DNA of 64,000 nucleotides from Merdiplasma sp964643295. GTDB taxonomy: Bacteria > Bacillota > Clostridia > Lachnospirales > Lachnospiraceae. Under the pieces are notes generated by a model. It made no database searches, was not told the origin of the DNA, and worked only from the letters and a program-made list of their open reading frames with translations. The DNA lies in NCBI GenBank assembly GCA_964643295.1, contig CAZXSN010000004.1:29378-93377 (forward strand). The letters are read 5' to 3'. This document shows, piece after piece, positions 61,810-64,000 of the stretch (its first letter is position 1; the number at the start of each line of letters is the position of its first letter). The position numbers were made by a program, and so were the translations under genes.

Positions 61810-62574
61810 ATGGAATTGGAAAAAGCCCTTCATGATTACAGGGAAAATGCAAATGTAATTTCTAATGAGGAGAAGGTAGAAGAGACGGTAAGAAAATCAA
61901 TAGAGGCATTCTATTTTGGGGAGCAGGAGCGCCGCTTGACTTATGGGGAGTTCTTACTGACGCAGCTTCATCTGATCCGAAAGAGATGGTGGATACTTCA
62001 GACACTCCTGCTTATTTTATTAGTAAGTGTACTGCCTTCCATGCAGGCGGGACAGTTTATACAAAGGATACTGGGTGTTTCCGCTTCCCTGTTTGTTATT
62101 TTGGTCATTCCGGAATTATGGAAAAACCGGACAAACCGGTCAATGGAAATTGAAAGCGCATCGTTTTATTCGCTGCGGCAGATCTATGCGGCCAGAATAC
62201 TGCTGTTTGGCATTGTGGATATGGTTTTAATTTCGGCTTTCTGTATCTTCACCGCCGCAAGAACAGATATTCTTGTTTCGCAGCTTTTCGTGCAGTTTTT
62301 GTTTCCTATGACGGTAACCGCGGCAGTCTGTTTTGGAGTCCTATGCAGCAGATTTTCCCTGCAGGAAACGGCTGCAATGATGCTGTGTGCGGCGTGGAGC
62401 GCGATCTGGCTTACGGTGATCTTAAACGAAAAAATATATGCGGCCATTACCTTCCCCCTTTGGCTGACTTTTATGGGAATTGCTCTCGCATTTCTGGCAT
62501 TTGCGATCTGCAGGACGCTGGAAGAGTGCGGTCACTTTATGGAGGTTAACGCAAATGAATTTGGTATTGGATGA
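61810..62574 (+). CDS. Membrane protein, possible anti-sigma factor
   Basis: A 254-residue protein of unknown family. The first 60 residues are cytoplasmic and charged (ALHDYRENANVISNEEKVEE), followed by about six membrane helices from residue 57 on. The cytoplasmic N-terminus directly after an ECF sigma gene is typical of anti-sigma factors, though no ZAS zinc motif is present. It overlaps the ABC ATPase gene by 20 bp. AGGGAGGAGTGACCCG precedes AUG 61810. Confidence 0.8.
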   Translation: MELEKALHDYRENANVISNEEKVEETVRKSIEAFYFGEQERRLTYGEFLLTQLHLIRKRWWILQTLLLILLVSVLPSMQAGQFIQRILGVSASLFVILVIPELWKNRTNRSMEIESASFYSLRQIYAARILLFGIVDMVLISAFCIFTAARTDILVSQLFVQFLFPMTVTAAVCFGVLCSRFSLQETAAMMLCAAWSAIWLTVILNEKIYAAITFPLWLTFMGIALAFLAFAICRTLEECGHFMEVNANEFGIG

Positions 62575-63442
62575 TCTTACAAAAGAATTTTCCGGATTTG
62601 CCGCGGTAAATCATATCAACCTAACCATGACTGGCGGCGTATACGGACTGCTGGGCGTCAATGGGGCGGGAAAAACAACACTGATGCGGATGCTGTGCAC
62701 TTTGCTGAGGCCTACACACGGAGACATTCGCTGCAATGGAAAAGATATTTTTCAGATGGGCAGCGAGTACCGGAACCTGTTGGGGTACCTTCCGCAGGAT
62801 TTTGGCTTTTACCCGGAATTTTCCGTAAAGGAGTATCTTCTCTATATCGCGGCGATCAAGGGGATACGGCCTGCTCTCGCGGGGAAGAGGGCAGATAAGC
62901 TGATGGAGCAGGTTGGACTGGCGAAGGCAGCGAATAGAAAATTAAAAAAATTGTCCGGCGGAATGAAAAGGCGTGTCGGGATCGCGCAGGCAATGCTGAA
63001 TGATCCGCAGATTGTGATCCTTGACGAACCGACGGCAGGGCTTGACCCTAACGAAAGGATTCGTTTCCGAAATCTGATCAGCGAGATTTCGGAAGAACGT
63101 CTGGTATTATTATCGACTCATATTGTTTCTGATGTTGAGTATGTCGCCAATGAAATCCTAATGATGAGAGACGGCGCGATCGTCAACGAGGGAACGTCAG
63201 ACCAGATCATCCGTTCGATGCCGGCAAAAGTCTGGAGCTGCCATGTTCCGCAGCAGTCGGCATCTGCCCTGACAAAAGAATATAAGGTTTCCAATATGAA
63301 ATCGGATCATCAGGGCGTGGAACTGCGGATCATTTCGGAAGAAAAGCCGCATGAAACGGCGATCCGTGTACCTCCCACCCTTGAAGACGCGTTCCTGTTC
63401 TATTTTGGAGAAAAGGCTGGTGATGATCATGACATACTTTGA
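62555..63442 (+). CDS. ABC transporter ATP-binding protein
   Basis: ATPase subunit of an ABC-2 type exporter, 295 residues. Walker A is GVNGAGKTT at 34-42, the signature LSGGMKRRVGIAQAM, Walker B VILDEPTAGLDP, and the H-loop STHIVSDVEYV. It resembles the multidrug/bacitracin and lantibiotic-immunity ATPases. AUG 62555 with GGAGGTTAACGCAA is preferred to the longer frame from 62480. The last bases overlap the permease gene by 20 bp. Confidence 0.95.
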   Translation: MNLVLDDLTKEFSGFAAVNHINLTMTGGVYGLLGVNGAGKTTLMRMLCTLLRPTHGDIRCNGKDIFQMGSEYRNLLGYLPQDFGFYPEFSVKEYLLYIAAIKGIRPALAGKRADKLMEQVGLAKAANRKLKKLSGGMKRRVGIAQAMLNDPQIVILDEPTAGLDPNERIRFRNLISEISEERLVLLSTHIVSDVEYVANEILMMRDGAIVNEGTSDQIIRSMPAKVWSCHVPQQSASALTKEYKVSNMKSDHQGVELRIISEEKPHETAIRVPPTLEDAFLFYFGEKAGDDHDIL

Positions 63443-63962
63443 ATTGAAAAAAGTTTTTTCAAAGCCGGTCAATAAGATCGTGCTTATCATACTGGCAGCT
63501 TCCCTGTGTGTTGTCAGCGCTCTTGCGATTCGATTCACGGATTATGTGGATGAAAACGGAGAAAGCACCGTTGGAATAGCCGCCGCTTCGGCATTGCGGG
63601 AAAAGAAGAATGAATGGGCGGGATATCTTACGGAGGATGTGCTGCGAAGGGTGCTGAAAGAAAACGCGATGATCAACAATTCCCCAGAATACCTTTCCGA
63701 TGATGTAAGGGAAAACAATAAAGCATACGCAAAAAAGCAGGGTTTTTCCGACATCAGAGAAATGATAAACGAGGCATTCTGCGGTTTTCAGGAATTTGAT
63801 TACTATCGGGTGGACACTGTCACGCCGGAGGAGATCGATTCCTTCTACAGCAGACGGACTGCGAACCTGACTAAATGGCTGTATTCTAAGGAGCAGGAAT
63901 CCCGCTTTTCTGAACAGGAACGGCAATTTTTAATTGCGCAGTATGCAATGCCGTTTAGATAA
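63423..63962 (+). CDS. ABC-2 type permease, short or truncated
   Basis: Partner of the preceding ATPase. One membrane helix is clear (about residues 16-36: KIVLIILAASLCVVSALAI), followed by a long extracytoplasmic charged domain. The frame stops with TAA at 63960-63962 after AQYAMPFR, at 179 residues. Permeases of this type have several further helices, so the gene is either cut by a stop or frameshift at its end, or split. The window ends 38 bp later, which prevents a decision. AUG 63423 overlaps the ATPase gene; AUG 63429 is an alternative. Confidence 0.7.
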   Translation: MIMTYFELKKVFSKPVNKIVLIILAASLCVVSALAIRFTDYVDENGESTVGIAAASALREKKNEWAGYLTEDVLRRVLKENAMINNSPEYLSDDVRENNKAYAKKQGFSDIREMINEAFCGFQEFDYYRVDTVTPEEIDSFYSRRTANLTKWLYSKEQESRFSEQERQFLIAQYAMPFR

Positions 63963-64000
63963 GGTCTCTCGATTTGAAAGCCTATGCTGCAAATTTTGCA

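Overview
The window looks like a chromosome segment from a gut-type member of the Firmicutes, class Clostridia, most likely the Lachnospiraceae. This is inferred from gene content and style, not from any marker search. Almost every gene has a strong AGGAGG-type ribosome binding site, TTG and GTG starts are common, sigma-A promoters are easy to see, intrinsic terminators are abundant, and gene families (CUT1 sugar ABC importers with AraC-type regulators, RpiR, ClpC, RadA/Sms, ECF sigma) fit that group. The DNA is moderately GC-rich. No rRNA, CRISPR array or replication origin is seen.

Layout. 1-2.1 kb: end of a TrkH/KtrB potassium channel, its RCK subunit and a tRNA-Thr(GGT). 2.2-3.5 kb: AAA ATPase of the DUF4143 type. 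3.6-9.2 kb (minus operon plus divergent AraC regulator): GH53 endo-galactanase, binding protein and two permeases, a galactan oligosaccharide system. 9.5-11.7 kb: RpiR regulator divergent from alanine dehydrogenase, with palindromes between them. 12.1-14.4 kb: TIM-barrel isomerase/epimerase and a Fic-domain protein whose catalytic His is Gln. 14.7-38.6 kb: a large bipartite carbohydrate locus. Its minus arm carries two Gfo/Idh oxidoreductases, a class III aminotransferase, an arabinose/fucose-isomerase-like protein, an FGGY kinase and a class II aldolase. Its plus arm carries an LplB/YtcP-type importer with an unusual Thr-Glu-Ala-rich binding protein, a DegT aminotransferase, a DapA-family lyase, an aldo/keto reductase, two Asp-box propeller proteins, an SGNH esterase, a large unknown protein and another propeller-like protein.

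38.9-42.2 kb: two adjacent IS4/IS1634-like transposase-related proteins, each lacking part of the DDE triad; the residues retained by one are those lost by the other. 42.5-46.8 kb: a third sugar ABC importer with a PocR/AraC regulator. 47.3-50.1 kb: a deacetylase-like protein, a small zinc ribbon and a decayed GH53 pseudogene. 50.2-52.6 kb: tandem TraX-family paralogues. 52.7-60.5 kb: housekeeping cluster GntR-ClpC-unknown-RadA-shikimate kinase, a frameshifted QueG-like iron-sulfur protein and an Ldh_2-family dehydrogenase. 61.3-64 kb: ECF sigma factor, membrane protein, ABC ATPase and a short, probably truncated permease.

How it works together: three import systems, each of them next to a regulator or an operator-like palindrome, feed oligosaccharides to cytoplasmic enzymes. 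The central locus contains a full isomerase-kinase-aldolase route plus two aminotransferases and oxidoreductases. This suggests breakdown of a modified (amino or keto) sugar, but the substrate cannot be read from sequence alone. The least ordinary items are the complementary transposase-like pair, the repetitive stalk of the central binding protein, the doubly altered Fic protein, and a 42-bp coding-like repeat present in two intergenic regions.
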